Below, piece after piece: positions 17,201 to 25,772 of a DNA stretch of 64,000 bases (position 1 is the stretch's first letter; every line of letters starts with the position of its first letter). The notes under the pieces are model-generated. The model saw only the letters and a program-made list of their open reading frames with translations, did not search any database and had not been told where the DNA came from. A program made the translations under genes and the position numbers. Source of the DNA: Gemmatimonadota bacterium (GTDB taxonomy: Bacteria; Gemmatimonadota; Gemmatimonadetes; Gemmatimonadales; Gemmatimonadaceae); the NCBI GenBank assembly GCA_016871895.1, contig VHBO01000004.1, positions 1 to 64,000 on the forward strand, written 5' to 3'.

Positions 17201-18176
17201 AGAGGTCGCGCACGCGCCAGACGGAGCCGTAGGTGCCGGCGCCGAGCGGCGCGAGCACCTCGTAGTCATCGCCCGTCGCGAAGCGGAGCCGATCTTCCTC
17301 CGTCACCACGGCCTGCGCACCGGAGACCCGTTCCGCCGCTGGGACGGCGAGGTTGCTCCCCGCAGAGATTCGCTCAATCTGCCGGAGCATCCCGGCCACG
17401 CTTGAGAAGCGGTCGCCGGGGTCGGCAGCGAGCATCCGGTCGACGAGGGCTGCGACCGTCGCCGGGCAGTCCGGCCGCACGATACGGATCGGCGGGATGT
17501 CAGCGCCCGACGGGAGCTCCCCCGTCAGGATCGCGAACGCGAGCGCGCCGAGCTGCCACTGGTCCGAGGCCGCGGAGGGGCGCCAGTCGGCTCCCCACTC
17601 AGGGGCCCACGGTGTCCATCGGGCGTCGGGCGTGACGCCGGCAGGGATCTCGTCGCGCGGGACGACCCACTGCCATCCCAGGGTCCAGATGCGTCCGGTC
17701 GGCGTCACGTACGCCGTGTCGGGACCGAGCGCGCCGTGCGTGTCGGCGACGTCGTGCAGGTAGGCGAGCGTGGAGCCGATCGCGCGCAGGATCCGCAACG
17801 CGAAGGGGACCGTGTCGGCGCCGATGCGGCGGACCCGGTCACCGACGGTCTCGCCAGTGATCCATCGCCGCAGATAGCCCGGTCCGCGCCGCGACCCCGC
17901 CTGCTGCTGCCAGAAGTGGTAGGTGGTCGGGACGTTCGGATGGCTGCGGTGGGCGAGATGCCGCGCCTCGCGGAAGAGCCAGGCGTGGTGGACGGGGTCC
18001 GGCGCGGTGACCAGCGCGAGCGAGCGGCCCAGCGCGTCGACCACCTCTTGGGCGTGCCGATGCGGCGTGAAGACGCCGGAGCCGCCCCACCGCCAATCCG
18101 GGGGGAGGACCCACCCCTCGAGGTGGGAGGGGAGGCCGCTGCTGGGCCGATTGTGTCCGATGGAAACGTCAGGCAT
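14298..18176 (-). CDS. Ser/Thr protein kinase fused in frame to a TonB-dependent receptor
   Basis: One uninterrupted 1292-residue frame holds two unrelated proteins. Residues about 45-270 are a degenerate kinase fold (HDVADTHGALGPDT where HRDLKPEN belongs), a likely pseudokinase. Residues about 300-550 are an intact Hanks-type kinase: GAGTYG (312-317), Lys334, HRDLKPEN (426-433), DFG (446-448), APE (468-470). Residues about 558-594 are basic, then hydrophobic, ending PLLAQ, exactly like an outer-membrane receptor signal peptide. From about 630 comes a TonB plug (ISIRGAGSRANFGLRG, VEVLRGSASSVYGNGSGG) and a beta-barrel to the end. The only in-frame internal ATG before the signal peptide is Met548, inside the kinase tail. 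A true fusion, internal initiation, or loss of a boundary by mutation or assembly error are all possible. The histidine kinase gene lies 18 bases upstream. Confidence 0.85.
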   Translation of the reverse strand: MPDVSIGHNRPSSGLPSHLEGWVLPPDWRWGGSGVFTPHRHAQEVVDALGRSLALVTAPDPVHHAWLFREARHLAHRSHPNVPTTYHFWQQQAGSRRGPGYLRRWITGETVGDRVRRIGADTVPFALRILRAIGSTLAYLHDVADTHGALGPDTAYVTPTGRIWTLGWQWVVPRDEIPAGVTPDARWTPWAPEWGADWRPSAASDQWQLGALAFAILTGELPSGADIPPIRIVRPDCPATVAALVDRMLAADPGDRFSSVAGMLRQIERISAGSNLAVPAAERVSGAQAVVTEEDRLRFATGDDYEVLAPLGAGTYGSVWRVRDLSLEREVALKMLHPTIARNAAAVSRFRREAQLAAQLQHPAIVPIFAWDAKGDVNWYIMELEEEGSVADLVARQGPRPLEEIGAQVDAVLDGLAVAHANGIIHRDLKPENILIDRYRRWRIADFGIANAMGTAVAGASGTPAFAAPEQLLGEEQGVGTDLFAIAGIVIFALTGQPPFAGSDGPAILAAQLGGRIDLERFEEPLRGWLRRALAADRAERFPDAEAMRAAWRAVVRTAQREARAQRRRARWIGWARRLVGLGAVALTTPLLAQRASVDTLRPDSLRVRTVAPVRVEVTRSGTTLDRLPWAVGTQGPRDLRRAQPTIGIDEALANIPGVVVSNRYNAAVDQRISIRGAGSRANFGLRGVKVLLDGIPQSLPDGQSQLTNVDLATIGRVEVLRGSASSVYGNGSGGVLAFTTDLDAPDPLNLRLRTLAGSYGLAKHQLRLSARAGRSVGLLSASRTVTDGFRQHSASDARQLALAFDHALGKGRSLELRGGTSETPEAFNPGALTAAEWAANPDSAAATNLRRGARRAVAQRHVSARVRGETALGEWSVSVYRQARSVDNPLATAPPAPAGATNGTYSTIDRRVIGARLDGVRRFDGPGAPRLAAGLDLQRGRDARRNWRSTAGRRDLPTDTLLLDQRETVTSVGPFVHLELSPAEKVTLSAGVRHDRIGFAVDDRFLGDGEDDSGSRVMAATSGHLGAVWRARPAAAPYVNLSTAFETPTTTELNARVDGAGGFNPSLDPQRVATLELGVRGRLAGRRARGAFVQYDLAWFDATAREAIVQFLESGGRAFFANAGGTRSRGVEAGLVVVPRPGVELRGAWTRAEYRFASYAVPSVSQPAPARDTLDGNRLAGVPRTTVRLGARLTRGAGALDVDQTLQSALWADDRNAIRVPGWGRGQLNVRASWSGVLFAHPVEPFLAVQNALDQRYVGAVTVNGAFGRVFEPAPPRTWYAGLEIGVPLRR

Positions 18177-18194
18177 CGCCGGAGCGAAACGTAG

Positions 18195-21100
18195 TCACGC
18201 GGCGGGCGGCGGCGGACCGGGGAGGTTGATCGTGAACGTCGCCCCCGCGCCCGGCGTGCTCTCTACGGCGATCGTCCCGCCCCATCCCTCGACGAGCCGC
18301 CGTGCCATCGCCAGTCCGAGGCCGCTCCCGCTCGAGCGCGTCGAGAAGTGTGGGTCGAAGATCCGCGGCAGCAGCTCCGGGGCGATCCCCGAGCCGTCGT
18401 CCTCCACGCGGAGCATCGCGCCGCCCGCCGCGTTCGGCATCACGGTGACCGTCACGCGTCGTGCGCCCGCGAGCCGCGCGTTCTCAAGGAGGTTGAGGAG
18501 CACCTCGCGCAATTCACGGTCCTGCGCGCTGACGAGCAGCGGCCCCTCCGGCCCCTCGGCGCGCCAGTCGATCCCCTCCGCACCGATCCGTTCGAGCTCG
18601 ACCACATCGTGCACCGCACGGGCCGCGTCGACGGGCACCGGCGACGGCGCGCCCGTCGTCACCACGCCGTAGCGGCTGAAGGTCCACGCGAGGTCATCGA
18701 GCCGGTCGATCTCCGCCAGGATGCGCGCGGTGTTCTCCTCGAGGAGGCGCCCGAAATCGCCACGGCCGTCACGATGCGCGCGCTGCAGGTGCTGCATGCC
18801 CAGCCGCATCGGCGTCAGCGGGTTCTTGATCTCGTGCGCCACCTGCCGCGCCATCTCGCCCCACGCGAGCACGCGCTCGGCGCGCACGACCTCGGTCACA
18901 TCGTCGATGGTGAGCACGAGCCGACGCCCCGTCGCGCCGAAACGGATCGCACGCAGCTGCAACCGTCGCCCCTCCCGCTCCACCTCGGTCGCGCGTTCCT
19001 CCGACGCCTCTAGCCGGATCGCATCGACCCACGCGGCGAGCGCGTCACCGAGCGCCGCCGCCACGGGCGTCCCTGGCGGGATCGACGCGCCGAGAATCGC
19101 CTCGGCCCGCGGATTGGCGAGGGTGACGCGCCCCTCGCCGTCGAGCGCGAGCACCCCGCTCGCGACATTGCGCAGCGTCGCTTCGAGTCGCCGCTGGGCG
19201 GTCTCGAGTTCGGCGCGGCTCTCCGCGAGGTCGACGGTCATCCGCCCGAAGGCCCGGAAGACGGGGACGAACTCGATCGGGGGCGGCCCTGACGGCTCCG
19301 GCGCCGGCACCCCGCGCGCCACGGCGAGGACCCGCGCCCGGAGCGCGCGAATCGGCTCGGAGAGCTGTCGCGCCCCGGCGCCGCTCGCCCAGATCGCGAC
19401 GAACGCCCCCAGCGTCATCGCAAAGAGGAGGAGCACCACGAGGTCATTCCGCCGCCGATCGAGGAGGCGGTCATCGAGCCGGGCGGGAGCTCCGAGCACG
19501 AAGGTGACCCCTGCGGCATCGGCGGCGCTGCGGAAACCGAGGCGCAATCGCGTGCGACCGAGCGGCGCGACCTCCCCCTGCACCGGGTCGTCCCCCTCGG
19601 CGAGCGCGAGGGCGATGGCGGGGGGGAGGAGGCGTCCGACCGGGGAGAGCGCGTCGAGGACGGGGTCGCTCGTCGCGGCGAGGAGCCCGTCGGCGTAGAG
19701 GAAGAGCGGGGTGTCGAAGCGCAGGCTCGCGGCGCGAAGCTCCGACGCCGTGGTCGAGACCGCGACGCCCCGCAGCGTCTCCCGCACCAGCAGGTCCCGC
19801 GCCTGCGCGTCCTCGAGCTGAAGGCGTTGCACCGACCAGCCGGCGAAGAGCGCCGCCGGCACCGTGAAGGCGGTGAGCAGGGCGATCGAGAGCCGGACGC
19901 GGAAGCTGCGCAGCAGGTCGCGTCGCCGACGACGCCACCAGCGCCGCAGGACGCCATCGGCCACCACGATCAGGAGCCAGAGCGCCCCGAGCAGGACGAG
20001 GTCGAACGCCACGAGGAGGGCGCCACGCATCGTCAGGGCCATCGGACTGCGGAGGTCGATCTCCGCGTGGAGCCGTCGCAGCCCCGTCGGAGAGGCCGTC
20101 ACCCCATCGCCGTGCAGCGCATCACCGCGCCGCACCCAGGTCAGCGCGCCCGAAGCGGGTCCGCCGACCGGTGCCCCGACCGCCTCGCCGGCGAGCCGAA
20201 GCGCGTACGGGGGTTCGGGCGACGGCGGCGGTGCGAATCCCAGCAACGCGCCGAACGCATCCGGGGTCACGAGGGCTGAGCGCGGGGCGACGACGATCGT
20301 CGTCGCCGTCCCATCGTCGTGCGGGGCGGCGAGCACGAGATGCACCCCGGGATCGCCGGGGACGGCCTGCAGGACGGCGACGCCGGTGGACTGCACCTCG
20401 CGGGAGAAGCGCTCGATTCCCCGCGTGATGCCCGGCCCCCGTCGGACGCGCACTTCATCGATGCGGGACCCATCGGGGGCCCAGGTGGCGATCTCGACCG
20501 GATAGTCCGTGGCGGCCAACTCGGTCGCGCGGAAGGCGTCGAGCATCTGCACGCGGGTGCGTGCCGCGGCGGCGCGATCGAGCGAGGCGGCCGCGCGCTG
20601 CAGGAGCCCCGCCGCCATCGGGTCCGCCGTCTCGAGCCCACGGACATCCGCCTCGGCGAGAGCCACGCGGTCCCGCGTCGTCGAGAGCCAGACGAGCGTG
20701 GTGGCACCGCACGCCGCGACGAAGGCCACCGGCACCACCACGGCGCGGCCGCGTCGGGAGAGCCCGAGCGCGAGGATCGCCGCGACCCAGCACGCCGGGT
20801 GCCACGCGGGCAGGCGGCCCGGCGGCTCGAGCAACAGCACCGCGCTTAGGGCGGCGAGCACCGCGAGCAGCGGAGCGACCCAGACGGGGAGTCCACGCGC
20901 TCCGCCCATCGCGAGCCGCCCGGCGATGACACCGGGCAGCAGCACGACCGTCGCGGCGAGGAAGAACGCCACCTGCCAGGCGATCCAGAGGGTAACCGAG
21001 GCGCCGGACATCGGCAGTTGGATCCCGCCGGCGAGGGCGCGGAGCGCGAAGGGGCCGATCCCCGCCACGACGGCGAGCGCACCGAACGCGATGGGCCGGG

Positions 21101-22178
21101 AGGGGCGCCAGCGGGCGGCGCGGACGGCAGTCAGCATCGCGAGCAGGAGGAGCGCGCTCGAGAGGGCGACACTCGCGGCGTTGGCGGTGAAGGGACCGCC
21201 GAGGGCGACGAAGAACACCGAGGGATCGAAGACGACCGAGCGGTTAGAGAAGCCCGCGGATGGGACCGCCGCGACGACGGCGACCGCGACGCCCCAGGCA
21301 ACGACGCGTTCCCAGAGCGGTCCGCCGCGCCGCCAGGCGGTGGCGACGAGTCCGAGCACGACCAGCCCGAGCAGTGCGACGCCCCACGGGAGCGCCCGCT
21401 CCTCAGCAGCCAGACGTCGGGCATCGGCGTCGAGGGGGAGCGGCCGCGCCGCAGCGACCGGGCCGTCACCGAGGTCGAGCACCACCGCGTCGGGCACACC
21501 GACGGCATCGCCGGGGTCGCCATACGCGAAGCCCGACAGGCCGTGCTGTGCCGCGAGCGCCGCATCGAGGGGCGAGGCCATCGCGAGCGCGGGACGTACC
21601 GCGTGCAACAGGGTCGTCGCCACGGCGACCCGACGGCCCTCGCGGGCGGCCGCGTAGACGACCACGTGGTACGGCGTGATGAGCAGGCCCCGTGGGGCGG
21701 CGAGGGAGTCGAGCGAGACCACGAGCCGACCCGACCACGCGAAGGGCCGACCGTCCTCGGCGACGACGATCGCCCGGTCCGCGCCGGTGGGGCGGGCGCG
21801 GTCGAGCGCGGCGAAGGCGGCGCGTCGGTCGGGCGGGACGGCGAGGGCCGACGCCGCCAGCGCCTCGAGGCGCGGCCCCTCCGTGGCGACGGCCGCGCGG
21901 AGCGCGACCGCCGCCTCGCGCTGTTGCCGCGCCGTGGCCTCCGGTGCGGCGATGCGCGCCAGCGCCCGCTGATGGAGCGCGGCGACGACGATGAAACCGA
22001 CCGCCGCGAGTCGCACCACCCCGCGCCGGCGCCGAGCATCGGGGGCCCCAGCCCCCCAGAGCAGCGGGACCGCCACGACGGCGAGGGCCGCGAGCGCACC
22101 GACCGCCGGCGCGCGCATCCAGAGCGCCGCGGCGACCACGAACGCGGTCGCGGAGAGAGTCCACAGACGGGAACGCAC
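18195..22178 (-). CDS. NtrY-like membrane sensor histidine kinase with very large N-terminal sensor region
   Basis: The 1327-residue protein has roughly a dozen hydrophobic segments in its first 900 residues, interrupted by at least two long extracytoplasmic stretches. A HAMP-like linker (LSEPIRALRARVLAVARG) follows, then a PAS domain (NVASGVLALDGEGRVTLANP), HisKA with phospho-acceptor His about 1115 in QVAHEIKNPLTPMRLGMQHL, and a HATPase domain (LLNLLENARLAG, DDGSGIAP, SGSGLGLAM). The HEIKNPLTP box and PAS arrangement are NtrY-like. The GTG at 22178 is chosen over a GTG 13 codons upstream because a TATTAT -10 box sits six bases before it. No response regulator is adjacent; the NtrC-type regulator ending at 8336 is a candidate. 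Confidence 0.88.
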   Translation of the reverse strand: MRSRLWTLSATAFVVAAALWMRAPAVGALAALAVVAVPLLWGAGAPDARRRRGVVRLAAVGFIVVAALHQRALARIAAPEATARQQREAAVALRAAVATEGPRLEALAASALAVPPDRRAAFAALDRARPTGADRAIVVAEDGRPFAWSGRLVVSLDSLAAPRGLLITPYHVVVYAAAREGRRVAVATTLLHAVRPALAMASPLDAALAAQHGLSGFAYGDPGDAVGVPDAVVLDLGDGPVAAARPLPLDADARRLAAEERALPWGVALLGLVVLGLVATAWRRGGPLWERVVAWGVAVAVVAAVPSAGFSNRSVVFDPSVFFVALGGPFTANAASVALSSALLLLAMLTAVRAARWRPSRPIAFGALAVVAGIGPFALRALAGGIQLPMSGASVTLWIAWQVAFFLAATVVLLPGVIAGRLAMGGARGLPVWVAPLLAVLAALSAVLLLEPPGRLPAWHPACWVAAILALGLSRRGRAVVVPVAFVAACGATTLVWLSTTRDRVALAEADVRGLETADPMAAGLLQRAAASLDRAAAARTRVQMLDAFRATELAATDYPVEIATWAPDGSRIDEVRVRRGPGITRGIERFSREVQSTGVAVLQAVPGDPGVHLVLAAPHDDGTATTIVVAPRSALVTPDAFGALLGFAPPPSPEPPYALRLAGEAVGAPVGGPASGALTWVRRGDALHGDGVTASPTGLRRLHAEIDLRSPMALTMRGALLVAFDLVLLGALWLLIVVADGVLRRWWRRRRRDLLRSFRVRLSIALLTAFTVPAALFAGWSVQRLQLEDAQARDLLVRETLRGVAVSTTASELRAASLRFDTPLFLYADGLLAATSDPVLDALSPVGRLLPPAIALALAEGDDPVQGEVAPLGRTRLRLGFRSAADAAGVTFVLGAPARLDDRLLDRRRNDLVVLLLFAMTLGAFVAIWASGAGARQLSEPIRALRARVLAVARGVPAPEPSGPPPIEFVPVFRAFGRMTVDLAESRAELETAQRRLEATLRNVASGVLALDGEGRVTLANPRAEAILGASIPPGTPVAAALGDALAAWVDAIRLEASEERATEVEREGRRLQLRAIRFGATGRRLVLTIDDVTEVVRAERVLAWGEMARQVAHEIKNPLTPMRLGMQHLQRAHRDGRGDFGRLLEENTARILAEIDRLDDLAWTFSRYGVVTTGAPSPVPVDAARAVHDVVELERIGAEGIDWRAEGPEGPLLVSAQDRELREVLLNLLENARLAGARRVTVTVMPNAAGGAMLRVEDDGSGIAPELLPRIFDPHFSTRSSGSGLGLAMARRLVEGWGGTIAVESTPGAGATFTINLPGPPPPAA

Positions 22179-22184
22179 GAGCGG

Positions 22185-22190
22185 ATAATA
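22185..22190 (-). promoter_or_regulatory. -10 box TATTAT, leaderless GTG start of the histidine kinase
   Basis: Six bases before the GTG; a -35-like CTGACG lies 17 bases upstream of it. The upstream alternative GTG would put this promoter inside the coding region. Confidence 0.65.
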
Positions 22191-22228
22191 CCTGGCCGCC
22201 GGGGGACCGTCAGCCACGCCCCGCCCAC

Positions 22229-22234
22229 TACATT
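22229..22234 (+). promoter_or_regulatory. -10 box TACATT, leaderless start of the efflux operon
   Basis: Six bases before the first ATG of the eight-gene operon, back-to-back with the histidine kinase promoter (start codons 62 bases apart). Confidence 0.65.
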
Positions 22235-22240
22235 ACGAGG

Positions 22241-22999
22241 ATGCGCCGGACCGTCGTCCTATTGTTGTCGGCCCTCCTGCCCCGCCTCCTCGCGGGACAG
22301 GTCGTCGTCGTCGACGAGGGCACCTTCACCCTCCTGCTCCGCGGCACCCGTGTGGGCCGCGAGGACTTCAGCATCCGCCGGTCGCCTTCGACGGCGCAGG
22401 CCGCCTACGTCGCACAGGCCAACGTGCTGATGGGGGAGAGCCGCGTGAGCGTCGCGACCTCGACCGATTCCCTCGGGCTCCCGCTCCGCTTCCAGCACGA
22501 GACGATTGCCGCGGGACAGTCGGCCGCGACGGTCACGGGGGAGTGGCGCGGCGGCCTCTGGTCGGCCCGTTCGGTGAACCCGCTGGGTGAGTCCGCTCGC
22601 GAATTCCGATTGACCGCCGGCACGATCGCGGGGGAGCCGGGGGTTATGCACCACCTCTGGTTCCTCCTCCGCTTCGCCCCGATCGGGCGTCGCACGACCC
22701 TCCTGCTCCCGCGCTCCCTGCAGGCGCGCACCATCCGCGTCGAGGCGGCGGGCTCGGAGCCCTTCGCGATCGGCCTCTCGGAGATCCAGGCCCGTCGCTT
22801 CACCGTCCGGCTCGACGCCGACAACACCGTGCTCTACGAGGCGTGGGTCGATCCGGCGGGGCGACTCCTCCGCGTGCGGATTCCCGGCGAATCGCTTGAA
22901 GCGGTCCGGGACGAAGCCCCACCGAGCGAGAGCGAGGCTGAAACCCTTTCGGCCGATCGGACGTATGCAGGGCAGACCCTCGCCCCACTCACCGCGTAA
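22241..22999 (+). CDS. secreted protein of unknown function (DUF3108-like), first gene of efflux operon
   Basis: A 252-residue protein with a signal peptide (hydrophobic VVLLLSALLPRLLAGQ). The mature part is beta-rich and resembles DUF3108/DUF6134-type periplasmic proteins: an early GREDFSIRR strand, a central HHLWFLL segment, and a late LYEAWVDPAGRLLRVRIPG strand with the asymmetric VDPAGRLLR pattern common in this fold. The assignment is by general resemblance only. It is ten bases upstream of the TolC gene, suggesting an accessory role in export or envelope assembly. Confidence 0.7.
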   Translation: MRRTVVLLLSALLPRLLAGQVVVVDEGTFTLLLRGTRVGREDFSIRRSPSTAQAAYVAQANVLMGESRVSVATSTDSLGLPLRFQHETIAAGQSAATVTGEWRGGLWSARSVNPLGESAREFRLTAGTIAGEPGVMHHLWFLLRFAPIGRRTTLLLPRSLQARTIRVEAAGSEPFAIGLSEIQARRFTVRLDADNTVLYEAWVDPAGRLLRVRIPGESLEAVRDEAPPSESEAETLSADRTYAGQTLAPLTA

Positions 23000-23009
23000 C
23001 CCTTCGTCG

Positions 23010-24479
23010 ATGCTCCGACGTTCTTCGCTCGCGCTCCTCTCCCTGGCCGCCGCCCTGCCGCTCGCGGCGCAGGCGTCCCGCCCGATTCTCACCCTCGACG
23101 ACGCGCTCGAGATTGCCCGGAAGAACAACCCGGCCTACCTGCAGTCGATCACCGGACGGACCCGTGCCGTCGCGGCGGTCCGAGCGGCCTACGGCGCCCT
23201 GCTCCCGAGTGCCGACGCGAGCTTCGGCACGAGTTACCGCGAGGGGCGTCCGCAGTTCTTCGGCGGCGTCGCGTTCGGCGCGACCTCGGACATCATCGCC
23301 TCGAGCTGGAACCTCGGCGCCAACGCGCGCCTGAGCTACAACTCCCTCAACTCCATCCGACGCGCGAACGCCGCCCTCGAGGCGGCGGACGCCGAGCTCG
23401 ACGCCGCGGCGTACACCCTGCGGAGCACCGTGACGGCGCAATTCCTCGGCGCGCTACAGGCGCAGGCCCGGGCTGCCCTGCAGGATACGCTCGTGCAACA
23501 GCAGCAACTCCTGTTGGCGCTCGCCAAAGCGCGCGCCGGTGTCGGCCAGCTGACCTCGCTCGACGTGAAGCGCGCCGAGGTGGGCCTCGGCACCCAACAG
23601 GTGGCGGCCCTGCGAGCCCGGAACTCGGCGGCCGTCTCCCGCCTCCAGCTCTTCCAGCAGCTCGGGGTACCGATGCCCGAGGGGGTCGTGCTGACCGCCG
23701 AGCTGCCGGTGACGGCGCCCACGCAGACGATCGACGACCTCCTCCGCACCGCGCGTCAGGCGAATCCGACCCTGCGCGCGTTGCAGGCGCGGGAACGGGC
23801 CGCCGAGGTGGGCGTGAAGGCGGCGCGCGGCGAGTACACGCCGACGCTCAGCCTCTCCGCCAATGTCGGCGGCGTCGCGCAGCAGCAGCGGGACCTCGGT
23901 CCCGCGATCGCCCAGGCCCAGGCCAGCGCGCTCGCCCGGCAGGCGAGCTGCCTCACCACCGATTCCATCCGCGGTGGCGCGGGGCTCTCCCGCATCACGG
24001 CGCAGTGCGGCGCGATCACCTTCGGCGCGGCGGAAGAGGCCGCGCTCCGCTCCGCCAACGACAACTTCCCGTTCGGCTTCACGCGGAACCCGTACAACCT
24101 GTCGCTCGGCATCTCGCTCCCGATCTTCGATGGCTTCGCCCGGGAGCAGCGGATGCAGGAGGCGACGGCCTCGCGGACCGACGCGCGCTACACGGTGCGT
24201 CGGCAGGAGCTCGCGCTCACCGCCGAGGTGACGTCGGCGCAGGTGACGCTCCAGGCCGCGTTTGAGGCGGTCGGGCTGCAGGCACGGAACGCCGCGACGG
24301 CGCGCGAGGCGTTGCAGTTGGCGGAAGAACGCTACCGTGTTGGGACCAACACCTTCGTCGACCTGACCACTGCCCGCGCGGAGTACGAGCGGGCCGAGAC
24401 GGACCGCATCGATGCGGTCTACGAATTCCACCGGGCGTTCGCGGCGCTGGAAGCGGCCGTCGGACGGACCCTGCGCTGA
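23010..24479 (+). CDS. TolC-family outer-membrane efflux protein
   Basis: This 489-residue precursor has a signal peptide ending LPLAAQA and two repeated halves with long coiled-coil helices typical of TolC channels (LTLDDALEIARKNNPAYLQ near the start, LQLAEERYRVGTNTFVDLTTARAEY near the end). It should form the outer-membrane duct of a tripartite pump with the adaptor and ABC proteins encoded next. The frame is open upstream into the preceding gene; the ATG after that stop is used because it starts the signal peptide. Confidence 0.93.
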   Translation: MLRRSSLALLSLAAALPLAAQASRPILTLDDALEIARKNNPAYLQSITGRTRAVAAVRAAYGALLPSADASFGTSYREGRPQFFGGVAFGATSDIIASSWNLGANARLSYNSLNSIRRANAALEAADAELDAAAYTLRSTVTAQFLGALQAQARAALQDTLVQQQQLLLALAKARAGVGQLTSLDVKRAEVGLGTQQVAALRARNSAAVSRLQLFQQLGVPMPEGVVLTAELPVTAPTQTIDDLLRTARQANPTLRALQARERAAEVGVKAARGEYTPTLSLSANVGGVAQQQRDLGPAIAQAQASALARQASCLTTDSIRGGAGLSRITAQCGAITFGAAEEAALRSANDNFPFGFTRNPYNLSLGISLPIFDGFAREQRMQEATASRTDARYTVRRQELALTAEVTSAQVTLQAAFEAVGLQARNAATAREALQLAEERYRVGTNTFVDLTTARAEYERAETDRIDAVYEFHRAFAALEAAVGRTLR

Positions 24480-24491
24480 CCTGAGGAACAG

Positions 24492-25772
24492 ATGACCAAG
24501 CGGACCAAGTACATTTTGGGAGGCGTCGGCCTCCTCATCGTCGCCGGCATCGGCGGGAAGATCGCGGCGGGCAAGCGGGAGAAGCCCGTCGAGGTGCGGA
24601 TCGAGACCGTCAGGCGCCAAGACCTCGTCGCCTCGGTGACGGCGAGCGGCCAGGTGATCCCCCGCACGAAGGTCGACATCTCGTCGGACATCACCGGGCG
24701 CATCACGCGCCTTGCGGTGAAGGACGGCGACGAGGTGAAGGAGGGCCAGCTCCTCCTGCAGATCGACCCGCAGCAGTTCGAAGCGCAGGTGCAGCGCGCG
24801 GAGGCGGCGCTCGCGAACGCGCGGGCGAGCCTCGCGCAAACCCGGGCCAACCTCCTGCAGGCGCGCCGCAATCTGGAGCGGCAGCAGGAGATCCGACGCA
24901 CCAACGCGGCCCTCGTCTCGGCGCAGGAGGTCGAGCAGCTGGAGACCCAGCTCGAGGTGAATCAGGCGCTCGTCGAGGCGGCGCAGGAGAACGTGAAGCA
25001 GGCCGAGGCGTCGTTGAAGGACGCGCGCTATCAGCTCTCGCGCACCACGATCTACGCGCCGATGAGCGGCCGCGTCACGCGCCTCAACGTCGAAGTCGGC
25101 GAGACCGCGATCATGGGGACGCTCAACCGCGACGCCGCGACGTTGATGACGATCTCGGATATGAGCGTCCTCGAGACGAAGGTGAAGGTCGACGAGACCG
25201 ACGTCAGCCGGATCAGCCTTGGCGACTCGGCGGTCATCCAGCTCGACGCCTTCTCGGACACCACCTTCGTCGGCCGGGTGGTCGAGATCTCGAACAGCTC
25301 CGTCCGCGGCGCGACCGCGGGGGCCGCGACCACCAATCAGGCGATCGATTACGAGGTCACGGTGCGCATCCTGAACCCGCCGCCATCGACCCGACCGGAC
25401 TTCTCCTCGACGGCCAAGATCATCACCGACACCCGGTCCGGCGCGCTCGCGGTCCCGATCATCGCGCTCACCGTGCGCGAGGAGACGGGGGCGGAGGTCG
25501 ATTCCACCTCGCCGGCGGCCTCCCGGACCCCGGCCGTCGAGGTCGGGAAGAAAGATGTCGAAGGGGTCTTCCTCATCGGCGAGGACAACACAGTGACCTT
25601 CCGCGCCGTACGAGTGGGGATCGCGGGCGAGAAGCACTTCGAGGTGCTCGGCGGTCTGACCGGCGGTGAACGGATCGTCGCCGGGTCGTACCAGGCGATC
25701 CGCGAGTTGAAGGAGGGCCAGATGGTGAAGGAAGCGACGGAGCCGACGACGGCCGGGACGAAGGCCCCATGA
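24492..25772 (+). CDS. periplasmic adaptor (HlyD/MacA-type membrane fusion protein)
   Basis: A 426-residue adaptor anchored by one N-terminal hydrophobic segment ([16 protein letters not shown]). The split biotinyl-lipoyl domain is seen as [23 protein letters not shown] and [20 protein letters not shown], with a roughly 100-residue coiled-coil hairpin between them, and beta-barrel and membrane-proximal domains following. It links the ABC permeases to TolC. A TGAGGAA Shine-Dalgarno precedes the ATG, which fits a downstream operon gene. It overlaps the ATPase start by four bases. Confidence 0.93.
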   Translation: MTKRTKYILGGVGLLIVAGIGGKIAAGKREKPVEVRIETVRRQDLVASVTASGQVIPRTKVDISSDITGRITRLAVKDGDEVKEGQLLLQIDPQQFEAQVQRAEAALANARASLAQTRANLLQARRNLERQQEIRRTNAALVSAQEVEQLETQLEVNQALVEAAQENVKQAEASLKDARYQLSRTTIYAPMSGRVTRLNVEVGETAIMGTLNRDAATLMTISDMSVLETKVKVDETDVSRISLGDSAVIQLDAFSDTTFVGRVVEISNSSVRGATAGAATTNQAIDYEVTVRILNPPPSTRPDFSSTAKIITDTRSGALAVPIIALTVREETGAEVDSTSPAASRTPAVEVGKKDVEGVFLIGEDNTVTFRAVRVGIAGEKHFEVLGGLTGGERIVAGSYQAIRELKEGQMVKEATEPTTAGTKAP

